DNA of 64,000 nt from Thermoflexaceae bacterium (GCA_015075555.1 JABTUD010000001.1:1483227-1547226); one strand, 5' to 3'. Positions 32,782 through 46,518 are shown, counted from the first letter of the stretch. The notes: a model not told the origin generated them from the letters alone. Numbers and translations are program-made.

Positions 32782-34725
32782 ATGAGGTCGATGCTTCGCC
32801 TCGGCTGCGTCGCCGTGCTGATTGCGGCTGCTGCTGGCGCCTGTTCCGGGGGGGCGAAGCAGGCCGCGGCCCCAACTTCCACTACGCCGGCAACGGCAAC
32901 CACGCAGTCGCCCGCGCCCGTGACCGCTACGCCCGCCCCGTCCTCCGTCCCGGTCGTCATCGATGGCCGCGAGGTGCGCGGCCTCGCGCTCGGGGATGCA
33001 ACGGAGTTCCCTCCCGGCGCCGTGTTCTACCTCGAAGGCGGCTGCTCGTTCTGCGATGGGCCCGCCACGGCGCTCGACCGTGTCTACCGCGACCAGGCCG
33101 GGGTCGTACACACGGACCGCCTCTTCGAGCGGCAGCTGCCGAGGTTCACCGATTCCTACGGGCACACCGTCACGCTGGAAGACCACTACATCACGTCTGT
33201 TGCTGTGAGCGAGGATGGCTACACCATCCTCATCGGGGTCTGCAACCCGGGGGCGTACTGCGGCGGCGTTGGCGAAGTGCAGCAGGGGGCCTCGGTCACG
33301 TTCTACCTTTCTTATGATGGCGGCGTCAGCTGGAGCGATACTGGAACGCTCAGCGGCGGCGCCTGGGCATTGATGGCCCCTGACGGGAGGTCCGGGGGCC
33401 TCGTGCGGCACGTCTACCGGCTGCCGGGCAGGGATTGGGAATGGGAGCTGCTCACGTGGCCTTCGAAGGCGCGGCCACCACTCGCGGACGGCTTCGAACC
33501 GCAGACTGTGCAGGTGATCCCGTTCGGCAGGGCGCCGCTCCTGGCCGGCGCCGGCAACCGGCTCGAGTGGCTGGCGGGAGGCAGCAATCCGTTCCTCTGG
33601 CCGAAGCTCCCCGCCGGGGCAGTGCTGCGGTCGGCGCAGCCCGGGCGCGAGGGGCCCCTTGCGCTCGTGGCATGGGACCAGGAGCCCGGCGGCGAACCGC
33701 CTCCGGGGAGCTACCTCGGCGTCATGCAGGAACGCGAAGGGACGCCTGCGACCATCTTCCGCTTCCCGCCCGATGTTGGCTTCTACGGGTGGTTTGGGGG
33801 GTCGGCAGGCGAGCTTCCTGTCGTCACCGTTTCCGTCCCGGCTCGGGTGCTGGGCACGGGCCCCGGCAGCGGCGCCATTCTTCTCCCAGCGCTGATTGAC
33901 CTCACCGCCGGGGTGATACGACCGATCACCGGGCCCTTCGCGGACCGTGCGGCCAGGTCCGACCGGAACCGTGTGCTCGCCGTGGGAAGGGGTCCAGTCG
34001 TGAAAGTCCAGGGGACTGGTGACTGCCTTCACGTCCGGGAGCGCATGAGCCGTTCGGCGCCTTCCATGGGGTGCTATCGCGATGGCGTGCTTCTCGCCGA
34101 CGAGGGGCAGACGCAGGAGTCCGAGGGTATCACCTGGGTCCTGGTCGCCCGTCCTGAAGGCGGCCTTGGGTGGGCAAGTTCCGAATTCCTTGAGATCTCG
34201 GGACGGGACATGACCTTGCGGCCACTCGGCCACGCACCGGGGACGCTGACGGGCAACCCCGCTGTCGACCCGGTCATCGCTGCCATCGCCTCGGGCGACC
34301 GCGAGCGCATCAACGGGGTCACTCGCTTCAGTGCCGTCCCTTGCACCACGACTCAGCAGGGTATCGGCAGCCCGCCACCGTGCCCCGAAGGCGTGCCCGA
34401 GGGGACGCCCGTCGATGCGCTCCCCACCTCCTCCTGCGAAGGTGGCTACTGGCCCCGCGAACACTACGAGGCCAACCACGAGCTCGGCGCATGGAGCGCT
34501 GATGAGATCTACGCCGTTGTGGCAGTGCCCCGCAGTAGCACCCCCGCCCCGGCCTACGCGGTCGTGTTCAACTTCCGCACGCCGGGCGGAACAACCTGGG
34601 GACATTCGCTGCTCGTGGCCGATGGCGCGATCACAGCCATCGTGGGTGGCTGCCTCAGCCCGCCCGGGGGACTCGTCGCCTACATGGGGGGCCCGAGCCC
34701 CACGTTCCTGCTCGCGCCCCGCTAA
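32782..34725 (+). CDS. Large lipoprotein with SH3-like domain
   Basis: The 647-residue protein has a lipoprotein signal with lipobox ending AAAGAC (Cys21), then a Thr/Pro/Ala-rich tether to about residue 60. A long beta-rich region follows, with DDHYITSV-like and FYLSYDGGVSWSDTG stretches, the latter an Asp-box-like turn. A bacterial SH3-type domain at about 406-475 (DCLHVRERMSRSAP to GLGWASSEFLE) comes next. The C-terminal 150 residues include VPCTTTQQGIGSPPPCPEG, a Cys-containing domain I associate with chloroflexal lipoproteins. It is probably anchored to the outer face of the membrane. Function is unknown. Confidence 0.78.
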   Translation: MRSMLRLGCVAVLIAAAAGACSGGAKQAAAPTSTTPATATTQSPAPVTATPAPSSVPVVIDGREVRGLALGDATEFPPGAVFYLEGGCSFCDGPATALDRVYRDQAGVVHTDRLFERQLPRFTDSYGHTVTLEDHYITSVAVSEDGYTILIGVCNPGAYCGGVGEVQQGASVTFYLSYDGGVSWSDTGTLSGGAWALMAPDGRSGGLVRHVYRLPGRDWEWELLTWPSKARPPLADGFEPQTVQVIPFGRAPLLAGAGNRLEWLAGGSNPFLWPKLPAGAVLRSAQPGREGPLALVAWDQEPGGEPPPGSYLGVMQEREGTPATIFRFPPDVGFYGWFGGSAGELPVVTVSVPARVLGTGPGSGAILLPALIDLTAGVIRPITGPFADRAARSDRNRVLAVGRGPVVKVQGTGDCLHVRERMSRSAPSMGCYRDGVLLADEGQTQESEGITWVLVARPEGGLGWASSEFLEISGRDMTLRPLGHAPGTLTGNPAVDPVIAAIASGDRERINGVTRFSAVPCTTTQQGIGSPPPCPEGVPEGTPVDALPTSSCEGGYWPREHYEANHELGAWSADEIYAVVAVPRSSTPAPAYAVVFNFRTPGGTTWGHSLLVADGAITAIVGGCLSPPGGLVAYMGGPSPTFLLAPR

Positions 34726-34750
34726 GCTGCCCTGGTGTCATGATCGGATC

Positions 34751-35296
34751 GTGACCGGCATTTCGCATCTCCTTATCCGCACCGAACGCACCGGCGACGA
34801 AGCGGGCATCCGCGCCGTTCACCTCGCTGCGTTCGCCCACGATGGGCAACAGGGCACTGCCGAGGCGAACCTTGTGGATGCCCTCCGGGCCGCCGCCGCC
34901 TTCCCGCCCGAGCTCTCGGTCGTGGCCGAGGCGGACGGCCGCATCATCGGCCACCTGCTCATCTCGCATGCCTCAATCGAGACGGCTTCAGGAGCGGTTC
35001 CCTGCCTTGCACTGGCGCCGCTCGCGGTTCTCCCCGGCTACGAGCACCTGCACACGGGAACGAAGCTCATGCGGCACGCGCTTGCCCGGGCGGCGCGCTC
35101 CGGCCACCGGCTGATGGTCGTCCTCGGTCACCCGAAGTACTACCGCCGCTTCGGCTTCCGGCCCGCGCCCCCGCGCGGCATCACCTGCCGATGGCCTGTC
35201 CCGCCCGAGGCGTTCATGGTGCTCGAACTGGTCCCGGGGGCGCTCGATGGCGTGCGGGGCATCGCCCGGTATCACACCGCCTTCGACGACCTGTAG
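34751..35296 (+). CDS. GNAT family N-acetyltransferase (YhbS-like)
   Basis: The 181-residue protein is a GNAT acetyltransferase. It has IRTERTGDEAGIRAVHLAAF at the N-terminus, the strand LSVVAEADGRIIGHLLISHA, and LAPLAVLPGYEHLHTGTKLM as the acetyl-CoA-binding segment. VVLGHPKYYRRFGFRPA is typical of YhbS-like members. I used the GTG at 34751, just after the lipoprotein gene; the long upstream open frame is a shadow of that gene. The acceptor is unknown. Confidence 0.88.
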   Translation: MTGISHLLIRTERTGDEAGIRAVHLAAFAHDGQQGTAEANLVDALRAAAAFPPELSVVAEADGRIIGHLLISHASIETASGAVPCLALAPLAVLPGYEHLHTGTKLMRHALARAARSGHRLMVVLGHPKYYRRFGFRPAPPRGITCRWPVPPEAFMVLELVPGALDGVRGIARYHTAFDDL

Positions 35297-35362
35297 CCTG
35301 TCCCCTACCGCCCGGCGCCGACACAATCGAAGACAGGACCTCACCTCTCGGACGGCGTCTCG

Positions 35363-35899
35363 TTGTACTGGCAGCACGCCCTTCTTACCTGGATTCACGT
35401 CATCGGCGCCGCCCTCTGGGTCGGGCCGCAGGTATATCTCGCTACCGGCTGGCCCGGCGCCGCGCGCCAGATAGCGGACACCGCAACGAAGGTGGAAGTC
35501 ATCCGCGTTCTCACCCTGCGTTTCGCCTACCTTGGCGGGTTTGGTCTCCTCTTGCTCGCCGGTGCGGGGATGTACCTGATCTGGACCTGGCGCGACTACT
35601 ACGCTCAGCCCGGCGAAGTGGGCTTCTGGGAGCTGCGCTACGGGGTAGTGTTCACCGTCAAGATGGCCTCCCTGGCGGTCATGCTCGCCGTCACGGCACT
35701 GCACATGTTCGTCGTGGGGCCGCGGCAGCTCGACGCCATGGCGGCGGAGGGAAGGGGCGAGCCGGGGGCGGCGGCACGCCTTGCCCGCGCCCGGCGCCAC
35801 TCGCGCGCGCTCAGCGGCACAGGGCTGCTGCTGGCTCTCGCCATCATGGGTATGGGCGCCGCCCTTTCGACCGCCAGCTGGTCGATGCAGGAGTGGTAG
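35363..35899 (+). CDS. Membrane protein, CopD-like, four transmembrane segments
   Basis: The 178-residue protein starts LYWQHALLTWIHVIGAALWVG, a pattern seen in CopD-like and related cytochrome-type membrane proteins where the His may bind metal or heme. Hydrophobic segments lie at about 6-24, 52-73, 93-114 and 152-172. HMFVVGPRQLDAM follows the third. The TTG start at 35363 is the best available but has a weak ribosome-binding site. A role in copper or heme handling is a guess. Confidence 0.65.
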   Translation: MYWQHALLTWIHVIGAALWVGPQVYLATGWPGAARQIADTATKVEVIRVLTLRFAYLGGFGLLLLAGAGMYLIWTWRDYYAQPGEVGFWELRYGVVFTVKMASLAVMLAVTALHMFVVGPRQLDAMAAEGRGEPGAAARLARARRHSRALSGTGLLLALAIMGMGAALSTASWSMQEW

Positions 35900-35995
35900 G
35901 ACCCCTCGCATTGGCGCCCCGCAGTCCGCTGTGGCAACCTGAAGCACGGCGGGAGCGCCCTGCACGAGAGTGCCGGGCGGGGGAGAGACACGCCC

Positions 35996-36778
35996 GTGAA
36001 ACGCAAGTTCACGCTCCTTGCCGCGCTGCTTGCCGTGCTCACCGGAGCCGCTTCGGCTTGCGGTGGCGATGATGACGACGTCACGCCGGCGCCGACCGCA
36101 GCATCGGCCGCGGCTTCCCCTTCGCCTTCGGCCCAGCCAACGCCCTCGCTGGCCGACGTCATCGCCCGCAACCCCCAGTACTTCATCTACATCGTCGCCG
36201 CTGGAGACACTCTCGCCACCATCGCCAACACCTTCGACGGGCAGGCCGGGCCCCCGCCGGCCACGTTCACCGATGCCTTGAAGGCACTCAACCAGCTTTC
36301 GGGCGAGCCGCAGGAAGGGCAGCCACTCGCCATTCCCCTCCGGCAGTCCGGCACACTCGCGCTCTTCCCCGATGCCTCTATCGAGGCCGCGCTTGGTATT
36401 GGTGGCGCCGGCGAGGCGCTGGTCCTGCTCCAGCCGAGCCTGGCACTCCGCGATACCTACCAGAACCGTATCGTGCTCCACACCGTTGTCCTTGCTGACG
36501 CTAACCCGGGGGGTGAGGGTCGCGGCTACCTCATGCAGTACTACCTTGCCGACCGGCCGCCCTTCAAGGGAGGCAGCGCCGACCCCCAGGCACGGGTCGT
36601 TGAACGGCTCTTCACCATCGGCGCGGGTGCGCTCGCGAAGGCGGTGCCCTCAACACCGGCCGAAACGGTTCACCGGTTCACGCGCAACGGGGTTGAATAC
36701 GCCCTTCAGACCGGGCCCGGCGCCCTCCACCCCGCCGCCACCATCGCCACGCAACTGCAAACGGCTGCCGAACGGTAG
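35996..36778 (+). CDS. Lipoprotein with LysM-like segment
   Basis: The 260-residue protein begins at GTG 35996 with a lipoprotein signal (MKRKFTLLAALLAVLTGAAS then Ala-Cys, lipobox ending SAC). An Ala/Pro/Ser-rich tether of about 30 residues follows. Residues 62-115 (FIYIVAAGDTLATIANTFDG and GEPQEGQPLAIP) have the shape of a LysM peptidoglycan-binding repeat. The remainder is not recognised. It is probably a cell-surface protein held at the cell wall. Its 3' end lies 37 bases from a convergent exported nuclease-like gene. Confidence 0.75.
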   Translation: MKRKFTLLAALLAVLTGAASACGGDDDDVTPAPTAASAAASPSPSAQPTPSLADVIARNPQYFIYIVAAGDTLATIANTFDGQAGPPPATFTDALKALNQLSGEPQEGQPLAIPLRQSGTLALFPDASIEAALGIGGAGEALVLLQPSLALRDTYQNRIVLHTVVLADANPGGEGRGYLMQYYLADRPPFKGGSADPQARVVERLFTIGAGALAKAVPSTPAETVHRFTRNGVEYALQTGPGALHPAATIATQLQTAAER

Positions 36779-36815
36779 GCCCTGGAGCAGTTCTCCGCCG
36801 CTCCCCGCTCTTGCC

Positions 36816-37886
36816 TCAGCGGGATGGCGCCGGCAGCCGCAGGACCGCCGCGATGCCGTTATGGTCGCTGGCGTAGACGAGAGTGTTGTCGGCGCGCTTG
36901 CGTGGTGTCAGACCGAACATCCCTACCGATTCGATCGGGAGCCCGGAGGCGAAGATGTAGTCCGTTCTCGTGGTCAGTGCTGGCTGCTCGCCGATGATCC
37001 CCGCCCGGCAGCAGGTCACCACCGGGACCGTCCCGGGGAATGCGGCGGCGACATCTTCGAGCCCCGTGGCGACCAGCGCCTTAGCAACACTGCCGCCCGG
37101 GATTTCGCTGAGGTCGCCCATCACGAGCAGCGGGCCGATGCCCCGGGTCGCGCTGATGAAGGTCGTGAAGTCGGCCCCCTGCGCGGCCCGGACCTTCTCG
37201 TCTGCACCAGTCAGATGGGTGATGTAGACGTCCAGCTCCTGTGGCAGCCCGGGAACCCGCACCACTGCGTGCAGCGCCGCCCGGCCCTCCCCCGTCTCAG
37301 ACGTGCGCGGGTTCAGCGCCTTCCGTTCGTAGCGGAGGATCGGGTAGCGGGAGAGGATCAGTTCCCCCTCTTCGAACCCGATTAGCTTCACCGTCTCGTC
37401 GCTCTGCTCCTGCGTTTGTCCCGGGAACCACGGGTTGGCGCGCGCGTACTGGAACTCCAGCTTGAGCGCCTTCGCGAGCTTCTCGGCGGCGCTGCCCGTC
37501 GCTCTCGTCCACGAGGCCTCGTTGAACCCGACAATGTCGGGATTGAAGGCGCGCAGCTCCTCAATGATGATGTCCAGCCTGTGCGCGAACGTATCGGCCG
37601 CAACCGGGTTGTTGGCATCAAGCGAAAGCGGGCTGAGCAGGTTGATGAAGGCGACCTTCAGCTGTGTTGGCGTCTCCGCCGGTTCTGCAAGGAGCGTGCT
37701 GCCCGGCGTGGGCGATGCCGGAGGCGTGTGGGTGGCGGTTGGTGGCGGGTTCTCGGGCGAGTCGTTGACGCCGCAGGCGCTGGCGGCCAGCCCGATCACG
37801 ATCCCCGCAAGCACCGCCGCCAGGGCCGCTCGCACCCTGCGCACTCTCTCTCGCTCTGGCCCGCTTGTTGACATGCCGCCTATCAC
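36816..37886 (-). CDS. Exported endonuclease/exonuclease/phosphatase-family lipoprotein
   Basis: The 356-residue protein has an N-terminal signal ending in LAASAC (lipobox Cys near residue 38) and a Pro/Thr tether. An EEP-fold domain follows: LKVAFINLLSPLSLDANNP, NPDIVGFNEASWTRATG (metal-binding Glu), LDVYITHLTGADEKVRAAQG, PLLVMGDLSEIPGGS and the final TRTDYIFASG and SDHNGIAAVLRL with the catalytic Asp-His. The fold covers DNases, sphingomyelinases and phosphatases. The gene is divergent from the T-box leader of ileS, and a perfect TTGACA lies inside its first codons. Confidence 0.85.
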   Translation of the reverse strand: MIGGMSTSGPERERVRRVRAALAAVLAGIVIGLAASACGVNDSPENPPPTATHTPPASPTPGSTLLAEPAETPTQLKVAFINLLSPLSLDANNPVAADTFAHRLDIIIEELRAFNPDIVGFNEASWTRATGSAAEKLAKALKLEFQYARANPWFPGQTQEQSDETVKLIGFEEGELILSRYPILRYERKALNPRTSETGEGRAALHAVVRVPGLPQELDVYITHLTGADEKVRAAQGADFTTFISATRGIGPLLVMGDLSEIPGGSVAKALVATGLEDVAAAFPGTVPVVTCCRAGIIGEQPALTTRTDYIFASGLPIESVGMFGLTPRKRADNTLVYASDHNGIAAVLRLPAPSR

Positions 37887-37904
37887 CTTGCTTCACTTGA
37901 GCCT
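37868..37904 (+). promoter_or_regulatory. Possible ileS promoter
   Basis: TTGACA at 37868-37873 is a perfect -35 box. The region 18 bases downstream reads TTCACT (37892-37897), a weak -10. Transcription from about 37904 would start right at the first stem of the T-box leader. The -35 is seen directly; the rest is tentative. Confidence 0.35.
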
Positions 37905-38199
37905 ACAGGCAAAGACGGAGACGAGTAGCGCCCGCCCTCCTGTCCAGCGAGCCCCGGCCGGTGCGAGGGGGTACAGCAGGCAGGCGCGAAGATCACTCCC
38001 GAGCTTCCGGCCGAAAACCCGCCGCCTTCCCGGCGAGCCAGTAGACCCGGACGGAACGCGCCCGTTCGCTGCGGGCCGCCCACCGTTACCAGGGGCAGGG
38101 ACGTGATTGCGTCCCGGCAAGTGCCCGCCTCTGGCGGGAAGCAGGGTGGTACCGCGGGCGTGCACGCTCGTCCCTGGATGGGGGACGGGCGTTTTTTGT
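37905..38199 (+). promoter_or_regulatory. T-box riboswitch leader of ileS (Ile specifier)
   Basis: The conserved T-box sequence AGGGTGGTACCGCGGG is at 38143-38158, immediately before a terminator. Upstream, GACGAGTAGCG (37920-37930) and the paired blocks CAGCGAGCC and GGTGCGAGG (about 37946-37970) match the base and distal end of stem I. The specifier candidate is ATC at 37992-37994, followed by ACTCCCGAG in the usual context; ATC is an isoleucine codon. Binding of uncharged tRNA-Ile would stabilise the antiterminator and let ileS be transcribed. The match of specifier and downstream gene makes this a firm call. Confidence 0.93.
38164..38197 (+). terminator. Intrinsic terminator of the T-box leader
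   Basis: GCTCGTCCC (38166-38174) pairs with GGGACGGGC (38182-38190) through a 7-base loop. Two further pairs extend the stem, and the T-run TTTTTT (38192-38197) follows. It competes with the antiterminator formed by the T-box sequence directly upstream. Confidence 0.92.
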
Positions 38200-38302
38200 T
38201 GGACGCCGGTTCGCCAGGTGCATTCACTACTCTGGTGGTACGCCGCCCGGGCTCTGCTGGTTGCACGGTCGCCGCGGTTGCCGCCCCCGCGAGGTAGATG
38301 TC

Positions 38303-41575
<3,273 letters not shown>

Positions 41576-41663
41576 CAGCGCCGTCCGGCGGGTGACCGTT
41601 GGCGGGCGATGGCACTACTATCTGCCCACTGCCCGGCAGGGTGATGTGCACAAGGAGAGATAG

Positions 41664-41888
41664 ATGGCGTCGTTGGACGTTCCCGCGCCCATGGCGGGCT
41701 CGATCAAGGAAGTGCTGGTTGCGGCGGGCGACCGCGTGGCCGAGGGGCAGGAGATCATCGTCCTGGAATCGATGAAGATGGAGATCCCCGTCGAAAGCCC
41801 CGCCACGGGGACCGTCTCCGAAGTGCTCATCGCCCCCTCCGCCCGCATCGACGAAGGTCAGCTCCTCCTGCGGATCGAGGTGGGGTAG
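41664..41888 (+). CDS. Biotin/lipoyl carrier protein (BCCP-like), 74 aa
   Basis: This is a single biotinyl domain. It has PAPMAGSIKEVLVAAGDRVA, the biotinylation motif ESMKME with Lys38, and TGTVSEVLIAPSARIDEGQ. Such short carriers serve acyl-CoA carboxylases as separate subunits. AAGGAG precedes the ATG. No carboxylase or ligase gene lies in the window, so its partner is encoded elsewhere. Fit to the family is complete over its length. Confidence 0.93.
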   Translation: MASLDVPAPMAGSIKEVLVAAGDRVAEGQEIIVLESMKMEIPVESPATGTVSEVLIAPSARIDEGQLLLRIEVG

Positions 41889-41910
41889 GCCCCGCCCCCA
41901 TCCCTCTCCC

Positions 41911-41939
41911 TTGTCCCCTAACGAAAATATCGTTACGGT
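41911..41939 (+). promoter_or_regulatory. Candidate promoter with palindromic operator before the HTH-inositol-phosphate synthase gene
   Basis: TTGTCC (41911-41916) and TACGGT (41934-41939) are spaced by 17 bases, a fair -35/-10 pair. Between them lies the perfect palindrome TAACGA-AAATA-TCGTTA (41919-41935), an A/T-rich island in GC-rich DNA. A protein bound there would block the promoter. The downstream protein itself has an N-terminal HTH, so autoregulation is plausible but unproven. Confidence 0.55.
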
Positions 41940-41959
41940 GAGGGCATCATGCAGACCTG

Positions 41960-43483
<1,524 letters not shown>

Positions 43484-43660
43484 GGGGCGGGGACTGAGGA
43501 CTGAGAGAACGGTGCGGTAGCTCCGGCGCGGCCTGGAGGCGCTCAGCCCGGCGATAGCAGCGCGCGACGGCCGCGGGTTCACCAGATGTTCACCGGGAAG
43601 GCCGTCACGCGCCACTGCAGGCGCGCAATGTCCGAGGCGAGACCATTCTCGGGGGACACC

Positions 43661-44566
43661 ATGAACGCAAGGGCAATCCGCCGGGTCCTGGTTGCGGCGG
43701 CCGCTTCGGCGCTGGCGGTCACTGCCGGCATTGTCTTCGTGGGCTAGAGCGAATCGAATGGCGCCGTTGCCGCGGGTGTATTCGTAGCGGCGTCGGCCGA
43801 TGGCGGGCAAACGTGGACGGCGCCGACGGAACTCGACCGGCCCGGGACTGGCATCTCCCTGGCGAGCGATGGCGACCGCGTCGTGGCTGTGTGGCAGATG
43901 GGCGAAGAGGGCAAGAGCAGCGAGATCCACTTCTCAACCTCGGATGCGGCCAGCGGCTGGCCGGAGCCCGTGCGGGTCGATGGCTCAACCGCGGCGCCGG
44001 TGTGGGCTGCGGTCGATGTGGACGGGAGCAAGGTGTGGGTGACCTGGCGAGACAACCGTAGGGGCGGGCCGTACCGCGTCTACCTGCGGCGCTCCAACGA
44101 TGGCGGAAAGACATGGCTCGCGGAGCAGGAAATCACGCACGAGGTGTCGGGCGACCCGAGCGTCTGCAGCGCGGGCGATGGCTCCGTGTGGCCGGCGCAC
44201 CATGGCAAGGGCAAGATCACGGTCCGGTTCTCGGCCGATGGCGGTGCGACGTTTGGCGAACCGCAGGTCATCGGAGATGGCTGGTTCGCGCGCGTGAGCT
44301 GCGACGATGACGGCAGGGTGGTAGCCGGTTGGGAGCAATCCGTCGGCCAGAGCCCGAAAGACAGTGAGAAGAAGTCGGCCGCGTACGCCTTCGGCAACGG
44401 CGGGAAGGTGGGCGCCGTGAACATCTTGAGCGACACGGCAGGCACAACCGCCTCGGTGACGATGCGGCCAGATGGCAAGGCCGATGCGGTATGGATCGAC
44501 CGCGCGAACGCGCCCGAAAGCGCGGGGCCGACGTCGGGCGAGCTCTGGCACGAAGCCGTGGGCTGA
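43661..44566 (+). pseudogene. Exported BNR/Asp-box repeat protein interrupted by amber codon
   Basis: From ATG 43661 the frame reads a signal peptide (MNARAIRRVLVAAAASALAV and so on to VFVG) and then TAG at 43745-43747. It continues in the same frame to 44566 without another stop. The continuation has three Asp-box turns: SADGGQTWTAP, SNDGGKTWLAE and SADGGATFGEP, typical of sialidase-like beta-propellers. The stop falls just where a lipobox Cys would be expected (VFVG then Cys). As it stands only a fragment from an internal start could be made. It may be a true pseudogene or a sequence error. Confidence 0.7.
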
Positions 44567-44664
44567 AGACTGGGGCCTGAGGCCGCCACCAGGCGCTCGG
44601 AATCGGCCCATTGGGCCCTGCCTTCCCGGCGGTGTCCCGGCTAGTCTCGGGTTGGGAGGCATGG

Positions 44665-46518
44665 ATGGGCCGGAGAGTCATCTTGGCCACACTCGTCGCT
44701 GTCGTGGTCGCCATGGCCGCAGGGCTGGCGGCGTGGCTGTTGCTTGCCGGTGAGGAAGACGGTCCGCGAGATACCGGAAAACTCGCGAAGGCGGTACTCC
44801 GGGACCGCCCCGGCGGGCCCATAGTGGCCCGGCCGGTGTCATCGGAACCGTTGAGTGAAGAGGAATTCCTGACACGGGCAGACCAGGAGCCGGAGTTCCA
44901 GTCGCAGCTCGCCCTCACCAGGGAGTTCGGGTTCACCGGCTTCCACAACGCCTCGGCCGTCACGTTCGACGACGGCACGCTGGTCACTGCGGGCGTCTTC
45001 AGCCGCGGGAACCAGAAGGCGATAGTCCTGCATGCCCGTGGGCCGCGCTCCGGCACTCTCACCATCCGGCCAGAGCTTTCGCAAGCCGGGCTCACCTCTC
45101 TGCAACTTCTCTCCGCCGACGGCTGGGTCTTGATGGACCTGGCGACCGGCGAATCCACCAGCGACGACTTCCACCAGAGTTGCAGCTACGGCAACTGCCT
45201 GATGGGAGCCCTCTACTTCTGGCTCGAAGAGGATGAATGGTGGGACTTCATCTGGGACAGCTGCGACGCCTGTTTCGATGTGCCTGCGGCGGCAGAGGTG
45301 ATGTGCCCGGTGTGCGCCATCTCCCTGGGAGCGCCCGCCCTGGCTTCTGCCGCTTTCTGTGCAATCGACTCGTGCGATCTCTGCTACGACGACGACTGCG
45401 CCGATGCGGGCGTTGTTGACCGGCGCTGCGTCACCGGCGTTGGCCCCACCGGCTTCGCGATTGTGGAGACCGTACGTGACCCTGTCTGCGAGAACGCGAG
45501 GCAACAGGATTCCCAGTGCACCTGGAGCGATACGGATCGGATGGTTGAACCGTGCTACCTGGGCTGTGCCCCCGTCGCTCCTGGCGACACTGCGAGCCGC
45601 GCCTGCCTCCAGGCGAGCTGCACCACTGCCGCCGATTGCCCCGGCGTGGTGACTCACGGTACCCCGGCCTGTGTTCCCCAGCCCGGCTACTCCCCTGCGG
45701 CCTGGCTCACCAGCCCGTTCACCAGCTTCGTCTGCGGGTCAGGTGGGACATGCCAGCCGGTGACGGGCGCGGGCTGGCCTGTCGGCTCGTGCGAAATCGG
45801 CTGCATGGCCGACCTTTCCGCCTGTTTCAGCGGGTGCCCGGAAAGCACGGTCCAGCCACCCCGCTGGATCAACACCGATAAGCGCCCGAGCGCTCCCCCG
45901 AAGTGGGTGCTTGTCAATCCCTGGACCTGCTCGCAGGACACAAACGGAGTCTGGTTCAGCAACAAGCCGTGGGAGATCTGGACGCCGCGCGAGGTCGCCC
46001 CGGGCCGCTTCACCTGCGAGAAGTCTTCCTCCTATATCGCCGAGCGCTGCGCGGGGGCATGTGAAGCCGGGGCCTGCGTGCCCGTCACTCCGACTCCCAC
46101 ACCCACGCCAACATCCACGCCCATGCGCACGCCGAGTCCGGCGCGAACCCCGCTGCCAACGCGGACCCTCACCCCGGAGCAAACCTTTGTGGTGGCTGGA
46201 AAGGCGTACGAAGCCATTTCGCCCGACCTCTTCCAGCCGTGCGCTAACTGTGTGATCCGCATCACCGGGATTGGCGGGACGTGGACCACCACCACCTCGT
46301 CAAGCGGGACTTTCTCCATCGGAGGCGTGCGAGAGGGCAACTACAGAATTGAGCGACAGTGCCGTGAGGTATACGAAAGCCAGGTAGTCACTGTGTGGAA
46401 GGCTGCCCTCGCCCCGCAGGAATCGAGTGCGGTGACCCACGCCAACGTCAACGCGCCCCGGACCTCCCAGGCCGACATCCTCCTGCCCGGGTGCCCTGCG
46501 GTCCCTCCCGGCCGGTAA
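44665..46518 (+). CDS. Membrane-anchored Cys-rich protein with halocin-C8-like segment
   Basis: The 617-residue protein has an N-terminal membrane anchor (about 5-28). A beta-type domain with FGFTGFHNASAVTFDDGTLV follows at about 80-165. Between 173 and 245 there are ten Cys in 73 residues (173, 178, 200, 203, 214, 217, 232, 237, 240, 245), set in Ala/Gly-rich sequence as in halocin C8. A larger Cys-rich part continues to about 460. Then come a Pro/Thr stalk and a C-terminal carboxypeptidase-regulatory-like beta domain (SSGTFSIGGVREGNYRIERQ). Start ATG 44665 opens the membrane segment. The halocin link is by pattern only; function is unknown. Confidence 0.7.
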   Translation: MGRRVILATLVAVVVAMAAGLAAWLLLAGEEDGPRDTGKLAKAVLRDRPGGPIVARPVSSEPLSEEEFLTRADQEPEFQSQLALTREFGFTGFHNASAVTFDDGTLVTAGVFSRGNQKAIVLHARGPRSGTLTIRPELSQAGLTSLQLLSADGWVLMDLATGESTSDDFHQSCSYGNCLMGALYFWLEEDEWWDFIWDSCDACFDVPAAAEVMCPVCAISLGAPALASAAFCAIDSCDLCYDDDCADAGVVDRRCVTGVGPTGFAIVETVRDPVCENARQQDSQCTWSDTDRMVEPCYLGCAPVAPGDTASRACLQASCTTAADCPGVVTHGTPACVPQPGYSPAAWLTSPFTSFVCGSGGTCQPVTGAGWPVGSCEIGCMADLSACFSGCPESTVQPPRWINTDKRPSAPPKWVLVNPWTCSQDTNGVWFSNKPWEIWTPREVAPGRFTCEKSSSYIAERCAGACEAGACVPVTPTPTPTPTSTPMRTPSPARTPLPTRTLTPEQTFVVAGKAYEAISPDLFQPCANCVIRITGIGGTWTTTTSSSGTFSIGGVREGNYRIERQCREVYESQVVTVWKAALAPQESSAVTHANVNAPRTSQADILLPGCPAVPPGR

